From assembly GCA_017853605.1 (NCBI GenBank), contig JAFMJG010000004.1:1-49110 (forward strand): a DNA stretch of 49,110 nucleotides, given 5' to 3'. This document shows positions 1-10,100 of this stretch, piece after piece (positions within the stretch are counted from its first letter, which is position 1; each line of letters begins with the position of its first letter). Both the position numbers and the translations under genes were made by a program. The DNA is from a bacterium. GTDB taxonomy: Bacteria; Bdellovibrionota_C; UBA2361; OMII01. The notes below the pieces were generated by a model, which was given only the letters and a program-made list of their open reading frames with translations, was not told where the DNA came from and did not search any database.

Positions 1-372
1 CTTCATCTTGGTCAGCACCATTGCTGACACCTCTTGAGGACTCTTCGGGTCTCCCTTCAGCTTTACCCAAGCGTCGCCGTTGGAAGCGCCGGTGATTTCG
101 TACGGAAGCACCTTCTTAGCCTTTTCGACCTCTGGCGCTTCAACTTTGCGGCCAATTAGGCGCTTCACTGCAAAGATGGTGTTCTTAGGATTCGTGACAG
201 CTTGTCTTTTTGCAATCTGCCCTACGAGTCGCTCGCCCGCATCGTTTACACCCACAACCGAAGGGGTCGTGCGGTTTCCCTCGCTGTTAGCAATTACCGT
301 TGGGCTTCCACCCTCCATAACAGCCACGCACGAGTTCGTGGTTCCAAGATCAATTCCTATTACTTTTCCCAT
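1..372 (-). CDS. dnaK: Chaperone DnaK (Hsp70), N-terminal part, runs off the left edge
   Basis: The 124 visible codons begin at an ATG on the minus strand and read as the start of the Hsp70 nucleotide-binding domain: [18 protein letters not shown] (phosphate-1 loop) near residues 5-22, then NRTTPSVV and an AVKRLIGR segment near residue 70. DnaK is the cytosolic ATP-driven folding chaperone; GrpE is its nucleotide exchange factor. The gene lies 48 bp downstream of grpE on the same strand, the usual heat-shock arrangement, and is probably cotranscribed with it. The rest of the protein lies outside the window. Identity is secure from the N-terminal motif; integrity of the whole gene cannot be judged. 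Confidence 0.95.
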   Translation of the reverse strand, partial: MGKVIGIDLGTTNSCVAVMEGGSPTVIANSEGNRTTPSVVGVNDAGERLVGQIAKRQAVTNPKNTIFAVKRLIGRKVEAPEVEKAKKVLPYEITGASNGDAWVKLKGDPKSPQEVSAMVLTKMK

Positions 373-420
373 TGTATATTTACTCCTCTTTCCTTAAATC
401 CGTTTGCTAATCTCGGGTGG

Positions 421-966
421 CTACTCGGGTTCTACCGCCACTACCACCTCTCCAACTCGAATTAACTTATCTTTGTAGAAAACAGCTTTCTTCAGTTCGC
501 CAACGACCGTTCCAACCGCTTTATCCTCCGAGGCAACTTTACTGATCGCCTGATGTTTCTGCGGGTCGAAGGCCTTACCCATTCCGCTTTCCGCTCGAAT
601 ATCCCACCGCCCGAGCTTCTCAACGAAGAGCTTCTGCGTCATCTCCAGGCCCGCTTTGAGCTTACTGTACTCAGCCGAGCTGTGTGTCAGGGCTAACTCC
701 AGGTTATCCAGCACCTCAAGGAGGTCTACCACCAACCGCTCTCCTTGATACTTAAGCAGCTCAGACTGCTCCTTCAAGGCGCGCTTCTTAAAATTCTCAA
801 AATCGGCCATCAGGCGGATGTAGCGCTCCTTCGTTTCAGCCAGCTCGGCCCTGAGCTTATCGCCCTCAGAGGGCTGCTCTGCCTCCCCAACATGCTGGTT
901 TTCCTCGCCTTGCTCGCTAACGCCCTGCTCTTCTGCTGAGCTCTCCCCTTTGCGCTCTCGTCCCAT
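421..966 (-). CDS. grpE: Nucleotide exchange factor GrpE
   Basis: This 181-residue protein has the GrpE layout: a disordered acidic Glu/Gln-rich N-terminus (residues 1-35), a long coiled-coil helix with ADFENFKKR near residues 54-62, and a C-terminal beta domain with FDPQKHQAIS near residues 132-141 and VVGELKKAVFYKDKLIR near residues 154-170. GrpE dimers release ADP from DnaK and help sense temperature. The length is normal for the family. It is followed directly by dnaK, and hrcA is not between them or just upstream within the window. No CIRCE inverted repeat is visible upstream. A sigma-70-like promoter lies about 90-120 bp upstream, in the gap shared with recO. Confidence 0.96.
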   Translation of the reverse strand: MGRERKGESSAEEQGVSEQGEENQHVGEAEQPSEGDKLRAELAETKERYIRLMADFENFKKRALKEQSELLKYQGERLVVDLLEVLDNLELALTHSSAEYSKLKAGLEMTQKLFVEKLGRWDIRAESGMGKAFDPQKHQAISKVASEDKAVGTVVGELKKAVFYKDKLIRVGEVVVAVEPE

Positions 967-1054
967 TCTGTAGACCCTATCCCTTTACGTGGAAATTGCC
1001 CGCCCGCACCCTTGCGCCCGCTCGCGCGACTCTCTCTCTACGGGACTGAGGTGT

Positions 1055-1083
1055 GCTATAACCACTTATCGACGCTTTTTCAA
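1055..1083 (-). promoter_or_regulatory. Candidate sigma-70-type promoter for grpE-dnaK
   Basis: Read on the minus strand, TTGAAA (1083-1078) is separated by exactly 17 bases from TATAGC (1060-1055), a good match to the -35 and -10 consensus. Transcription would start about 80 bases before the grpE ATG. The site abuts the recO start on the other strand. No obvious sigma-32 pattern was found, so heat regulation is not evident here. Confidence 0.5.
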
Positions 1084-1096
1084 TGTTTTGGACGGT

Positions 1097-1723
1097 ATGA
1101 GCGCCCCTCAGGCCCTGGAATCACTCAAGAAAGGAGAGGAGTTGGCGGTTCCCGCCCTGGTGCTGCGCATCCGCCCCTTCCGAGAGAGCGACCTTATAGC
1201 CCACCTCCTTACTCCCTCGCTCGGCAAGGTGTCCGTCATAGCTCGCCACGCCCGCGGCAGCCGCAAGCGCTTTCCCAGCTCCCTGGACCTCTTCGACAGG
1301 GGATCAGCCCGCCTTGCCCGGGAGCGGAACGGATCGTTGGGGGTCAAGGAGTTCACCCCCTCGCACTCGCTCCAGCGGGTGCGTGGAGACCTCGACAAGC
1401 TTACGCTGGCATCGCTTCTCTGCGAGGCATTCGACCTCGTCATCCAAGAGGAGAGCGCCGACGACTCGCGAGAGTTTTTCGAGATCCTGGACCTCTCGCT
1501 CAATGCCATCGATGAGGCAGCAGACACCAGGGGCTCGCTGCGGGCCGTGTTCGTTGCGCTCGCTTCCCTCACCAAGCGCGCTGGGATAGCAGACCTGTCG
1601 AGCGCCCAGCCGGGCAGCAGGGCGCTCGCCTCCCTCCTTGAGTCGATTGAGCGCTTTACTGAGCGAAAGCTCGCCACCCGCAGCACCCTCGGGCCGATGC
1701 TCGCCAAGCTGTCCGCGCCCTAG
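1097..1723 (+). CDS. recO: DNA repair protein RecO (short form)
   Basis: RecO loads RecA onto SSB-coated single-stranded DNA with RecR in recombinational repair. From the ATG at 1097 the product is 208 residues. Its N-terminus fits the RecO OB-fold: ALVLRIRPFRESDLIAHLLT, then GKVSVIARHARGSRKRF, with the lysine/arginine-rich strand typical of the DNA-binding face. The open frame extends further upstream to 989, but that part has no family similarity, so the internal ATG is preferred. The protein is short compared with the usual 230-260 residues and I see no cysteine pairs of the zinc-binding loop found in many RecO proteins. The gene is divergent from grpE and convergent with the FmdB-type gene. 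Confidence 0.82.
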   Translation: MSAPQALESLKKGEELAVPALVLRIRPFRESDLIAHLLTPSLGKVSVIARHARGSRKRFPSSLDLFDRGSARLARERNGSLGVKEFTPSHSLQRVRGDLDKLTLASLLCEAFDLVIQEESADDSREFFEILDLSLNAIDEAADTRGSLRAVFVALASLTKRAGIADLSSAQPGSRALASLLESIERFTERKLATRSTLGPMLAKLSAP

Positions 1724-1785
1724 CCGGAAGCGGGGCTCCGTTCATCGCTAGGCCGTCAATCGCTGCGCTTGCAAGTCTGCAGAGG

Positions 1786-2106
1786 CTAGTGGCAGCCACA
1801 CCCCGAGCCGCAGGCCTTCTTTGGCGCTGGCGCCGCATCGCTGGAGGCAGGCGCAGAGTCGCTCTTGCCCTCCCCCCCGGACTTCTTGGGCGAGCTCGTC
1901 GACGAGCTCGATGCGGATGATGAGTAGTCGGTCTTGTACCAGCCGCTACCCTTTAAGTGAAACGCCGAGGCAGAGACCGCCTTCGTCACCTGGCTCTCCT
2001 TGCCGGCCTCTTTGCACTTCGGGCAGCTCTTGAGGGCCTTGTCGCTAAACTTCTGGATCACCTCGAAGCGACCGCACACTGGGCACTCGTACTCGTATAT
2101 CGGCAT
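1786..2106 (-). CDS. FmdB-family zinc-ribbon protein
   Basis: The 106-residue product starts MPIYEYECPVCGRFEV, the hallmark of the FmdB/CxxC_CXXC_SSSS family, with CPVC near residues 8-11 and CPKC near residue 27 forming a putative zinc ribbon. A low-complexity Ser/Lys/Pro/Ala linker follows, and the protein ends with a second cysteine-rich tail, KKACGSGCGCH. The open frame extends upstream to 2190, but the family N-terminus fixes the ATG at 2106. The name FmdB comes from a proposed regulator of formamidase expression; the real function of most members is unknown. The C-terminal Cys tail could bind metal. It is monocistronic as far as can be seen. Confidence 0.88.
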   Translation of the reverse strand: MPIYEYECPVCGRFEVIQKFSDKALKSCPKCKEAGKESQVTKAVSASAFHLKGSGWYKTDYSSSASSSSTSSPKKSGGEGKSDSAPASSDAAPAPKKACGSGCGCH

Positions 2107-2219
2107 ACAACGCTCACTGAAGAAACACGTCGGGATAGTACCTGCTAATGGGAGGGTTGTCCCGCTCCACGCAGATGGTTGTGGCGCCAAAATCGCTCTG
2201 GCGCTCTTAACAGCCGGAA

Positions 2220-2561
2220 TTAATCACGTTTTTGGGAATTTTCAAGGGCACAACGTGCCTCTTCTTTGCTAACCCCCCGAAGCAGCACAGATTTTTGCCT
2301 GGACGTGCCGCCCCGCAGGAGCTCTATTTGCGACCGAGGAAGGCCGAAGATCTGCGCCAGAAATGCGATCAGCTCCTCGTTTGCGCGCCCCTCAATCGGG
2401 GGCGCGGCTAGGGCCACCTTCGGAACGCCGCCGTGCAGGCCCAGGAGGCGCGATCGCTTGGCGCGCGGCACAACAACGAGCTGGACAACGGTTCCGTCCG
2501 GGGTTGCTCGCACATAGGGGGCTGGCAGCTGTGGATAGCGTGGCACCGCCGCACTGTACAC
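2220..2561 (-). CDS. DUF167 (YggU-type) small protein
   Basis: This product of up to 113 residues carries the DUF167 signature: VQLVVVPRAKRSRLLGLHGG then KVALAAPPIEGRANEELIAFLA, and SQIELLRGGTSRQKSVLLRG. These are the beta-alpha-beta elements of the YggU fold, where PP-x-x-GxAN-x-x is the most conserved piece. The function of the family is not established. The GTG at 2561 is the first start; GTG codons at 2546 and just before VRATPDG are alternatives and would remove a few N-terminal residues. It lies 27 bp downstream of the BON-domain gene on the same strand, so it may be the last gene of that transcript. Confidence 0.85.
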   Translation of the reverse strand: MYSAAVPRYPQLPAPYVRATPDGTVVQLVVVPRAKRSRLLGLHGGVPKVALAAPPIEGRANEELIAFLAQIFGLPRSQIELLRGGTSRQKSVLLRGVSKEEARCALENSQKRD

Positions 2562-2588
2562 TGAGCGTGCGGCGCCACGCGAGGGCGG

Positions 2589-3242
2589 CTACACAGATAC
2601 CACGATCTCGTTCCTTACCTGCGTCACCCCAGGGGCCATCCAGGCTGCGCTCTCTGCCTCCTTGCGCTCGGCCCATGATCGCACGCTGCCGCGCAAGGTA
2701 ACGGTGCTGTCGCTTGCGTCAACCTCAATGTTGCGGGACTCAAGATCGGCGTAGCGATGGAGCGCGGCCTTAATCTCGCTCTTCACCTCGCGTGACTGGA
2801 CGTGCGGCGCAACAGCGATCCGGTTCGTCACGCCCTTCACCCCGATCAGCTTCTCTACCGCCTTCTCGGCCGACTCCCGCTGGTAGTTCCAGTCAACATT
2901 GCCCTCCAAGGTGAGCCACCCCTTGCTCACGGAGATCTTCACGTTCTCGTCCGGCACTGAGGTGTCCCACTTGAGGGCGCTCAGCGCTGCGCTAGCCACG
3001 TCAGCGTCGGTGCGCTCAGTCGAGCTCGGGAGCCGAACCTCTATGTCGTTTGCAACTGCCCTCACCCCCGCCACCCGCTTCACGACCCGCTCGGTGTTCT
3101 GCTTCTGAAAGTAGCTCGGCACCGATCCGGTCAGCGTCACGACCCCGCCGCTCGACGCCACCCCTATTTTTGAGCAGTCAACGCTCGGGTCCCACTTGAG
3201 GTCGTCAATCACGTCCTGCTGCAGCTGCTTGTCGCTCTTCAT
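2589..3242 (-). CDS. BON-domain protein with three BON repeats (OsmY-like)
   Basis: The 217-residue protein consists of three BON (bacterial OsmY and nodulation) domains, roughly residues 4-70, 78-145 and 150-217. Each has the pattern DLKWDPSVD / ALKWDTSVPD / ALHRYADLE followed by VTLTGSV, LTLEGNV, VTLRGSV and then GVRAVANDIEV, GVKGVTNRI and GVTQVRNEIVV. BON domains are thought to bind phospholipid surfaces and appear in osmotic-stress proteins. No signal peptide is visible, unlike E. coli OsmY, so this form looks cytosolic. The ATG at 3242 is chosen because a strong Shine-Dalgarno (GGAGGAGAG) sits just upstream. It follows the DUF5335 and CBS genes on the same strand, suggesting a stress-response transcription unit. 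Confidence 0.9.
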   Translation of the reverse strand: MKSDKQLQQDVIDDLKWDPSVDCSKIGVASSGGVVTLTGSVPSYFQKQNTERVVKRVAGVRAVANDIEVRLPSSTERTDADVASAALSALKWDTSVPDENVKISVSKGWLTLEGNVDWNYQRESAEKAVEKLIGVKGVTNRIAVAPHVQSREVKSEIKAALHRYADLESRNIEVDASDSTVTLRGSVRSWAERKEAESAAWMAPGVTQVRNEIVVSV

Positions 3243-3347
3243 GGCTTTCTCTCCTCCGTCGTGTGTTTTCTCTCTCCCTGCCAAGCGCCTGCCGGCGCGC
3301 GCAGCCGCCTGTGTACCACGCAGCGCGTGCGTGGCGGGTGATGGGCC

Positions 3348-3686
3348 TCACGATGCGGCGATCGCAAGCGGCGCGATGAAGCGTATGATCTCCCGGTCGC
3401 CGTCCCTTCGTGAAACCTCAATCGAGGCGATGCGCGGGCCCTCCTGCTCGACCCGAATCGATGAGGGCGCGGCGATCACATGCTCTTGCTGGCGGCATGA
3501 GACGATCAGCGAGTCGTCGTGCGGATCGTACGTCAGCCCATGAAGCTGCCAAAGCCGTGACTGGTGGACGTTGCCCTCTATTGAGGAGAGCGTAATGTCA
3601 ACGCCCTGCCCCTGCAGCCTGGCAGACACTGAGTCAAAGTACGGCCTCCACTGCGGCCGGTCTATTGTGAGGGTCTCATGCATCAT
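3348..3686 (-). CDS. DUF5335-family protein
   Basis: The 112-residue protein resembles the DUF5335 family: an early RPQWRPYFDSVSARLQG motif, then GLTYDPHDDSLIVSC, HVIAAPSSI and a closing REIIRFIAPLAI. The fold is probably a small alpha/beta domain. Function is unknown, but such genes are often found among general stress genes (CBS, BON, universal stress proteins), as here. It begins 15 bp after the CBS-domain gene and precedes the BON gene by 105 bp. A GGGAGAG Shine-Dalgarno precedes two consecutive ATG codons, so either Met could be used. The family call rests on memory of the motif pattern and is less certain than that of the neighbours. Confidence 0.75.
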   Translation of the reverse strand: MMHETLTIDRPQWRPYFDSVSARLQGQGVDITLSSIEGNVHQSRLWQLHGLTYDPHDDSLIVSCRQQEHVIAAPSSIRVEQEGPRIASIEVSRRDGDREIIRFIAPLAIAAS

Positions 3687-3701
3687 CTTTCTCTCCCAGG
3701 A

Positions 3702-4124
3702 TTATCGCTCGCTGCCCAGAAACTCGTCGCGCAAGAGTCGCAGGAGGTCCTCATAGCTCACGATCCCCTGCATCCTTCCCCTGCTGTCAGAGATCACCAC
3801 TGCCCCCACCTTGTTCTCGAGCATCACATCGATGACGTCGGCAATATCTGCGCTCGGATCGACGGCCAGAGGCTTGGCCTGCATGATCTGGCTCAGGGCG
3901 AGCGCCTGCTTTTCGCCTCCTCGAGGCCTCTCTCGAGCCTGGTCGAAGATGTCCGACATGTAGCACCGAACATCCCGGTCGCTCACGATGCCAACCACCT
4001 CCCCTGCCCGAAGCAGCGGTATGTGGCGCACCCCCTTCTCGTGCATCAGGTCCACAGCATCAAGGAGCGATGATGAGGGATCGAGCGCTGACACGTCCCT
4101 CTGCATTATTTCGTTGATCTCCAT
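3702..4124 (-). CDS. Tandem CBS-domain protein
   Basis: The 140-residue protein is a stand-alone CBS pair (Bateman module). CBS1 spans about residues 1-58 (IMQRDVSALDPSSSLLDAV, then HIPLLRAGEVVGIVSDRDV) and CBS2 about residues 78-138 (IMQAKPLAVDPSADIADVI, then GAVVISDSRGRMQGIVSYED). CBS modules bind adenine nucleotides or related ligands in the cleft between repeats and act as energy or redox sensors. Free-standing ones are often general stress proteins. It heads the CBS / DUF5335 / BON series and lies 65 bp after the stop of the giant gene on the same strand, so read-through from that gene is possible. No fused effector domain is present. Confidence 0.93.
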   Translation of the reverse strand: MEINEIMQRDVSALDPSSSLLDAVDLMHEKGVRHIPLLRAGEVVGIVSDRDVRCYMSDIFDQARERPRGGEKQALALSQIMQAKPLAVDPSADIADVIDVMLENKVGAVVISDSRGRMQGIVSYEDLLRLLRDEFLGSER

Positions 4125-4189
4125 GAGGCCGAGCGTAGCGTCGCGCCGGGCAGGGAAGCTATGACCGGCGACAGCGCGGGCCCTGAGGG

Positions 4190-7100
4190 CTACTCCTTCA
4201 TCCGGACGTAGAGCTCTGCGCGCCTGATCTGCCTGCCCTGGGGCGCGGCTTCCGCCTCTCTCATGAGCACGGGTGCCTTGCGGGCCGGCGGAATCGGGGC
4301 GGGGCGCGGCGCCAGGGCACGCGCTAGCGGAGAGACCAGTGCCCTTCGCGATCGCTCGCGCTCGCCCTTGGCGTGCGCCTCAAGCTCGCCGATGCGGGCA
4401 ACGAGCTCGCGGTACTCCTTCTCTGAGATGCCGAGCGCAATGAGCAGGGCCAGCAGCCGCTGCTTCTTGAGCTGCTCGTGCCTGCGGCTCGTAAGCTGCT
4501 GCATGATGATCGCCCGGAGCCTGTCCTGCGACCTGCGCTTCTTCTTCAGCCGGGCTTCGCGCTGCTCCAGCTCTTCGTCGCCTTGCGCAGTGTCCAGCGC
4601 CTCGATCGCCGCCATCGCCGCCTCGATCTGCTCGATAGCTGAAGTTCTCCCGTGCGGATTGAGGGGTATAGCGCCTGCGGCGAGCGCCTGAGCCTGGCCA
4701 ATGACAGCGGCTTCCCCGTGCTGGATGCCGCCAAGGGGCGCGCCCTGCGCTAGCTCCTCGCCGCTTTGCTCTTCACCGGCACTCTCCCGCATGCGGGGAT
4801 GCTCTGCTGCTGCCACGAAATGCCGCTGGGCGCCGCCCTCCACCAGCATCAGCCTGCGGTCTGTTGCGGCCTCGTCAGCTTCTTTTGTGTCGGCACGCCG
4901 GGCAGTGCGCGAACGGCGAGCCGCTGTTCCTTGTGCGGCGTTGCTTTGGGGCTCCTCGCCCAGCACTCCGGGCTCCTCAAGGCGCGTGATGCTCAAAAGC
5001 TCGGGCATAAGCTCGCCCGCCTGTGCTGCCTGCTGCTCCACAAGGCGCGCGCTCTGGGCAGGCTCCGCAGAGATGCCCTGCGGCGCCTCCTCGATGGCGG
5101 CGGGCTCCCCCATCTTGAGGGTGATGCTGCCTGTCTCCTGCAGGCCGACGGCCTCCTCGTTGCTTGGCACAGCTGCCTCTTCGCCCGAGAGAGCCGTGGC
5201 TCCCGCCTCCTTCAGGCCCACCGGCTCCGGCTGCTTGAAGGCACTCTGCTCAAGCTGGGCAGCCTCAGCATGCTGCGCCTCAGCTCTCGCCTCTCGACTC
5301 ATCTTGCGCTCGGCTACCTTGGCCCTCTCGGCCTCCTCCCCACGGAGGCGTTCCTCTTCGCCCTCCTTGAGGAGGAGCTCCTCCGCCTCCTGCTGCCTAA
5401 GCCGCTCCCCCTCAACGAGGGCACGAATCAGCTCAACGTCCTGCAGCCTCTGCACTTCGGCGAGCTGTAGGCCCTGAAGCGCTGCAGCCTCCGAGAGCGC
5501 CTGGGCCTGGGCGGTTGTGTTCGCCATTGAGTCCGCATCGGCGTGGGCGAGCTTCGCGGCCTCGGCATTTGCGGCGGCGATAGCGTGCGCCTCCACGAGC
5601 GCCACGGCGCGGGCATTGACCTCTGCAGCCGCGCGGGCGGCAGCGTCAGCGATCTCCTCCAAGAGCAGAGTCTCGCGCTCGGCGCGCCGCCTGCGCTCAA
5701 GCTCCTGGACCCTTAGCAGCTCAAGCACGTACGAGTTAGTCTCCTCCTCCCCGAGGCTCATGACTGGGCCTGGGGCGCCCTCGCCTGCGGGCGCGCGGCC
5801 GGGGCCTGGCGGGGAAGAGGGCGCAACGGGGGCGGGGGGCGCTGGCGGGACAACTGGCGGAGGCTGCGGGGGGTTCCTCCTTGAAACGGCGATGAGGCTG
5901 CGCGAGCCCCGGCCGAGCCCCCTGAGCACGTTGCCCCAATCGTTCATGTCTTCAACTAGCTCTTCAGCCGGCGGCGCAGCTTTAGCAAGCTCTACAGGCC
6001 CCTGGGGGTTTTCAGGGCGTTCTCGCGGGGTGTCGCCTTTGCCCTTTTCTGCTTGCTGCGGAGCCCACTGCGAGAGCAGCTCCATGACATACGTAGCTGC
6101 TTCCTCTACCTGCTGGAGGCTTATGGCGTTGCGGATCTGGTCAAGCATGAGGTTGAGCTGCTGCAGGTCGGGCATAGTCGGCTCAATCCCCGCTTTCTGC
6201 AGCGTGGCCCGTGCGTACTCCAACAGCCCCTCTGCCATAACAGCCAGTGCAACTGGCACCGTGGAGCTCTGCTGCTCGCCTGCATCCATGCCACCGCCAG
6301 CAGGCTTAGTCTGGTTGTTCTCAATCGCGAGGGCGACACCCGTTCCCGGCTGCTCGCCTGCAGGCATGGCACCGCCAGCCGGCTTGCTCTCTTTAGCAGT
6401 GGCGACAGGCGCTCCTGGAGTCTGACCAACGGGCACAAACGTTTGGGCCGCCACGCGGGGAGGATTGGGGGGCGTTGAGGCTGGCTGGCCCCGCGGAGCA
6501 AGCTGGCTGGACGCAATAGCGCCCCTGGCGATGGCAGAGGGCAGCTGCCCTGAGATAAAGCCACTTACAGGGAGCTTCACTATCGCCTGATAGACGTTGG
6601 TTCCCTCCTTGGCGCTGAGGTCAAAGAACTTCCGGAGGGCGCCCTCGACCACCTTGGCCGGCACGTTGCCGGTGTACTTCGCTCCCTCAAGGAGCAGCCC
6701 ACCCTGGGCGTAGCCGCCGCCGCTCGCGACCATGTCCTTGATGCCAGACTTGAGCTGGCCGGCGTGGAAGACCACCTCCCGAGCGCCCCCCGCATTGAGC
6801 TTGTTGGCCGTGTTAAAGAAGTTAAATCGCACTCCCCACTTTGAGACGGGGGCGGCGTTCTTGAGCGCTGAGAACACCGGATCCGCCTCGACCCGCACCT
6901 TAAATATGCGTATCGCCGCAATGCCTGAGAGAAGCGCATCAGTCGCTCCCTCAATCAGGAAGTGCCGGGTGCACCCCCATCCGTCCATCTGGGCGGTCGC
7001 GTAACGCACCGTCTTGTCTGTGGCGTTCCAGGCGAGGGCGACCGCGAGGCCCGTGGCTGGAGTTGCGAATACCGACGCTCCAACGACCACAACGACCTTC

Positions 7101-10100
7101 GCTGTGGTGTGCGCAACAGCCGAGCGCCATACGACTGCCTCGTAGTGCTTGAGCGCCTCGCCCCGCACGTGCGACCAGCGCTTGAAGTCATCAATCTTGA
7201 GGTCTCTCCAATCTACTTGGTGGCTCTGCTCCCTCGCTGCGGCGTGCTCTGCGTCATTCGTGTTGAGGGAGAGGAGTCGGCGCTTGCTCTCGAGAATCGC
7301 GCGCAGCGCCTCAACGCCCCGCCGCTCCATGCGACGCTCCGTGCCGCCGAGCTCCCTCATGAAGGAGTTCTGCTGGTCGAGGAGCTCCCTCTGGCTGCTC
7401 ATGACGATCTCGTTGGAGGCGACAACCGCCTGTGCCGCGCCCCTCTCCCAGGACCACGCCTTAAAGAGGCGCTCCCTGTCGCCGTGTTGGACGGAGGAGA
7501 AGTGCTCGTGGTTGGTGCGGGTGCGGCCGAGTCGGCCCTCGAGGTCGATCTTGAGCTCGCGCACCCCGGTCAGCTGCTCTACAAGCCGCTCGCGCGCTGC
7601 GCGGTACTGCGCGAGCGCCTGTGATCCCTCAGAGAGGGCTCTCGACCCCTTCTCAGCAGAGCTGGCAACCATCTCGATAGCCTTGGCATCTGCTTCCCCA
7701 AAGGAGTTGCCGGGAAGGTGCCGCACGAAGCCGGAGAAGCCCTTGGGGGGCACCCGGTCATTTGAGTACTGAAACGAGATCCGCATCTTCTCATCGGAGA
7801 GCTCGTTGAGCGCGTCGTTGTAGAACTTCTTGCAGCTGTCAGGGATGCGCTGCATGGCGGCGTTGTACGCTGTCAGCGCCGCCTCAGACCCCTTCTTTTC
7901 GGCATACTCAAGGGTTGCCTCAGCCCACTCTGAGGCCGCCTTGGCCACCTTGGCCGTCTTGTCGCCCAACTCTACCGCTTTCTTGGCGACATCGGTCTGC
8001 ATCGCCTCATCATAGCGGCTGCGCGTCCAGTCGAGGCTCGCTCGCACCAGCCGTGAGGCGCCAGAGGAGTCAGCCAGCTGCTGCACGCTGTCGAAGGCAG
8101 AGTCCCGCCACTGCCCAAGCCGCTGGCCGACAGCATGGCTCGTGGAGGTGACGAACTCCACCATCTTGTCCTCACAGGTGCTCAGGAACCACGCGGTGTT
8201 CTCGTACCCCAGCGCCAGCGTGTGGGCCGCATCAGAGTCCTTGACGGCCTGCAGCAGCCTCTGCAGCTTCTTAACCTCTTCGCTGTCACGGATGCTCTCC
8301 GCTGTCTCTTCGATCTTCTTTTCGAGAGCCTCTACCAGCTTGGCGCCGCCTTCGCGGGCCTCCTGGGCCTTCACGAGCAGCACGTAACGGACAGTGTGAT
8401 GAGTGTCCCCGCGCTCAATCGCGCGGATCGCATTCTCAAAATCAGACTCGGCTACCTTGCCGCCGCCCTGAAGGAGCTTGCGGATGCTCTCTTCAGACGA
8501 GAAGACGCGGCCGCCAGCGAGGTCCGACTCAAGCGAGCCCGACAGCTGCCCAGACTCAGCCCTGCGGCCTGCCGCAGCCTGCCGGTAGAGGCCCTTGAGG
8601 ATGGTGCTGTGCGCCTCGCTCAGCTTGAGCTCCCGAATTTCGTAGAGCGCAACGTCACGGTTGCTCGGCTTGCCTGGAGCGGTCGGCTCGAGGCGCGAGA
8701 GCAGCGCCGCCACGCTCTTCGCTCCCTTGGCGAGGGGTCCGCTAGGGTCAATCAGACGTGCAGCCTCGGCACGGCTCGCCTCCTCTGCCTGCCTGCGCAT
8801 TAGGGCCTGCAGGTCGAGCCTCGCGAGCAGCTCCGGCGAAAGCCCGTCAGTCAGCTTGGCGATTTTTTTGTCGAGCTCGCGCTCCAGCGCCTTCGCCTCG
8901 CTCTCGTGCCGGGCGATCACTGCCGGATCGCCTGACTGGAGCGCAAAACTGCGCGCCAGCGATGCCTCTCCCAGCCGCGCCACAAAGGGCTGCGAGCCTG
9001 CGCCCCCAGAAGGGGCGTTCAGCTCCTCGGCGAGGCGCTTGCCGAGCGCCTCGAGGCCCTTGCTGTCCTCGGCGATGAGGCGCTCCATTTCGCGCCGCCG
9101 CACATCACGCGCCGCTGGAACCGGAGAGCCAAAGAGCGTCTTAAGATCCTGCTCGCCAGCAAGCAGCGACCCTGCGACACGAACCGTCAGGCTGCCGTCT
9201 CCATGCGTCTGCCGCAGGGCGAGAACCCGCTCCGCAAGCGATAGCCCGCCAGACGCCTTGCGGCACGACTCCAGGATCGTCGCTGCGTTGGCCTCGGTGA
9301 TGCCGAGGCCCTGAATCAGGTCGCTCTCGAGCCGCGCTCCGCGCGCTTGCTGCACGAGCATCGGCAGCGCCTGGACATCCGCTTTCTGAAGCGCTGTCCA
9401 GAGCTCGGCAGCGGCCATCTCGCCCCCTGGAAGCCCAAGCTGCTTGAGGATCTCAGGCTGCTTCGCCGTCACGAGGAAGACCTCGATGCGCGCCAGGAGC
9501 GCGGCACGGTCCCTGTTCTCTTCGTCAGGCGCGGCAGGGTCATACGCGAGCTTGTGGCGCAGCGCCTCAATCTGCTGCGCTGGCGGCAGGGGCTGGCCTA
9601 CCTGCTGCAGCACCCCCTCAAGCCGCTTATCGCCGGATGATGCCGCCCAAAGGGCCTCAATCGACGCTGCTGATTCCTGCGCTGGGTCACGCGAAAAGAT
9701 CCCCTCTACCTTCGAGCGCAGCTCCCCGGCTGTCTGTGTGCCGGTTGCAGAGGCCTCTTCGGCCGAAAGCTTCGCCGTTCGCGCCGGAACTGTCTGCAAG
9801 ACTGCGCTGAGGGCGGCGCTATCGGCGCCCTTGATGGCGCGCGCCTCATCGAGCGCCGAATAGGCCTCGCCGAAGGTGCGCTTGACCGCCATCCAGTCGT
9901 AGCGCTGGCTCGCATACTGGTCGAGCGACTTGTCGACGTACTTGCCCTTGAAGGCACGCTCAAGGCCATCATCGGAGAGCAGATCGCTTACCTGCTTGAT
10001 GGCCGCGTCCTGAGTCAAAGCCAGAGATGCCTGGCGATCGAGGGCCGCCGCCTTAAGCCTTATGGCGGTGTCAGCGAACTGCTTATTAATCCCTGCGGTA

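Noticed and set aside
967-1096. CIRCE or sigma-32 element for grpE-dnaK
   Set aside because: No TTAGCACTC-type inverted repeat and no good sigma-32 pattern were found; only a sigma-70-like promoter is visible.
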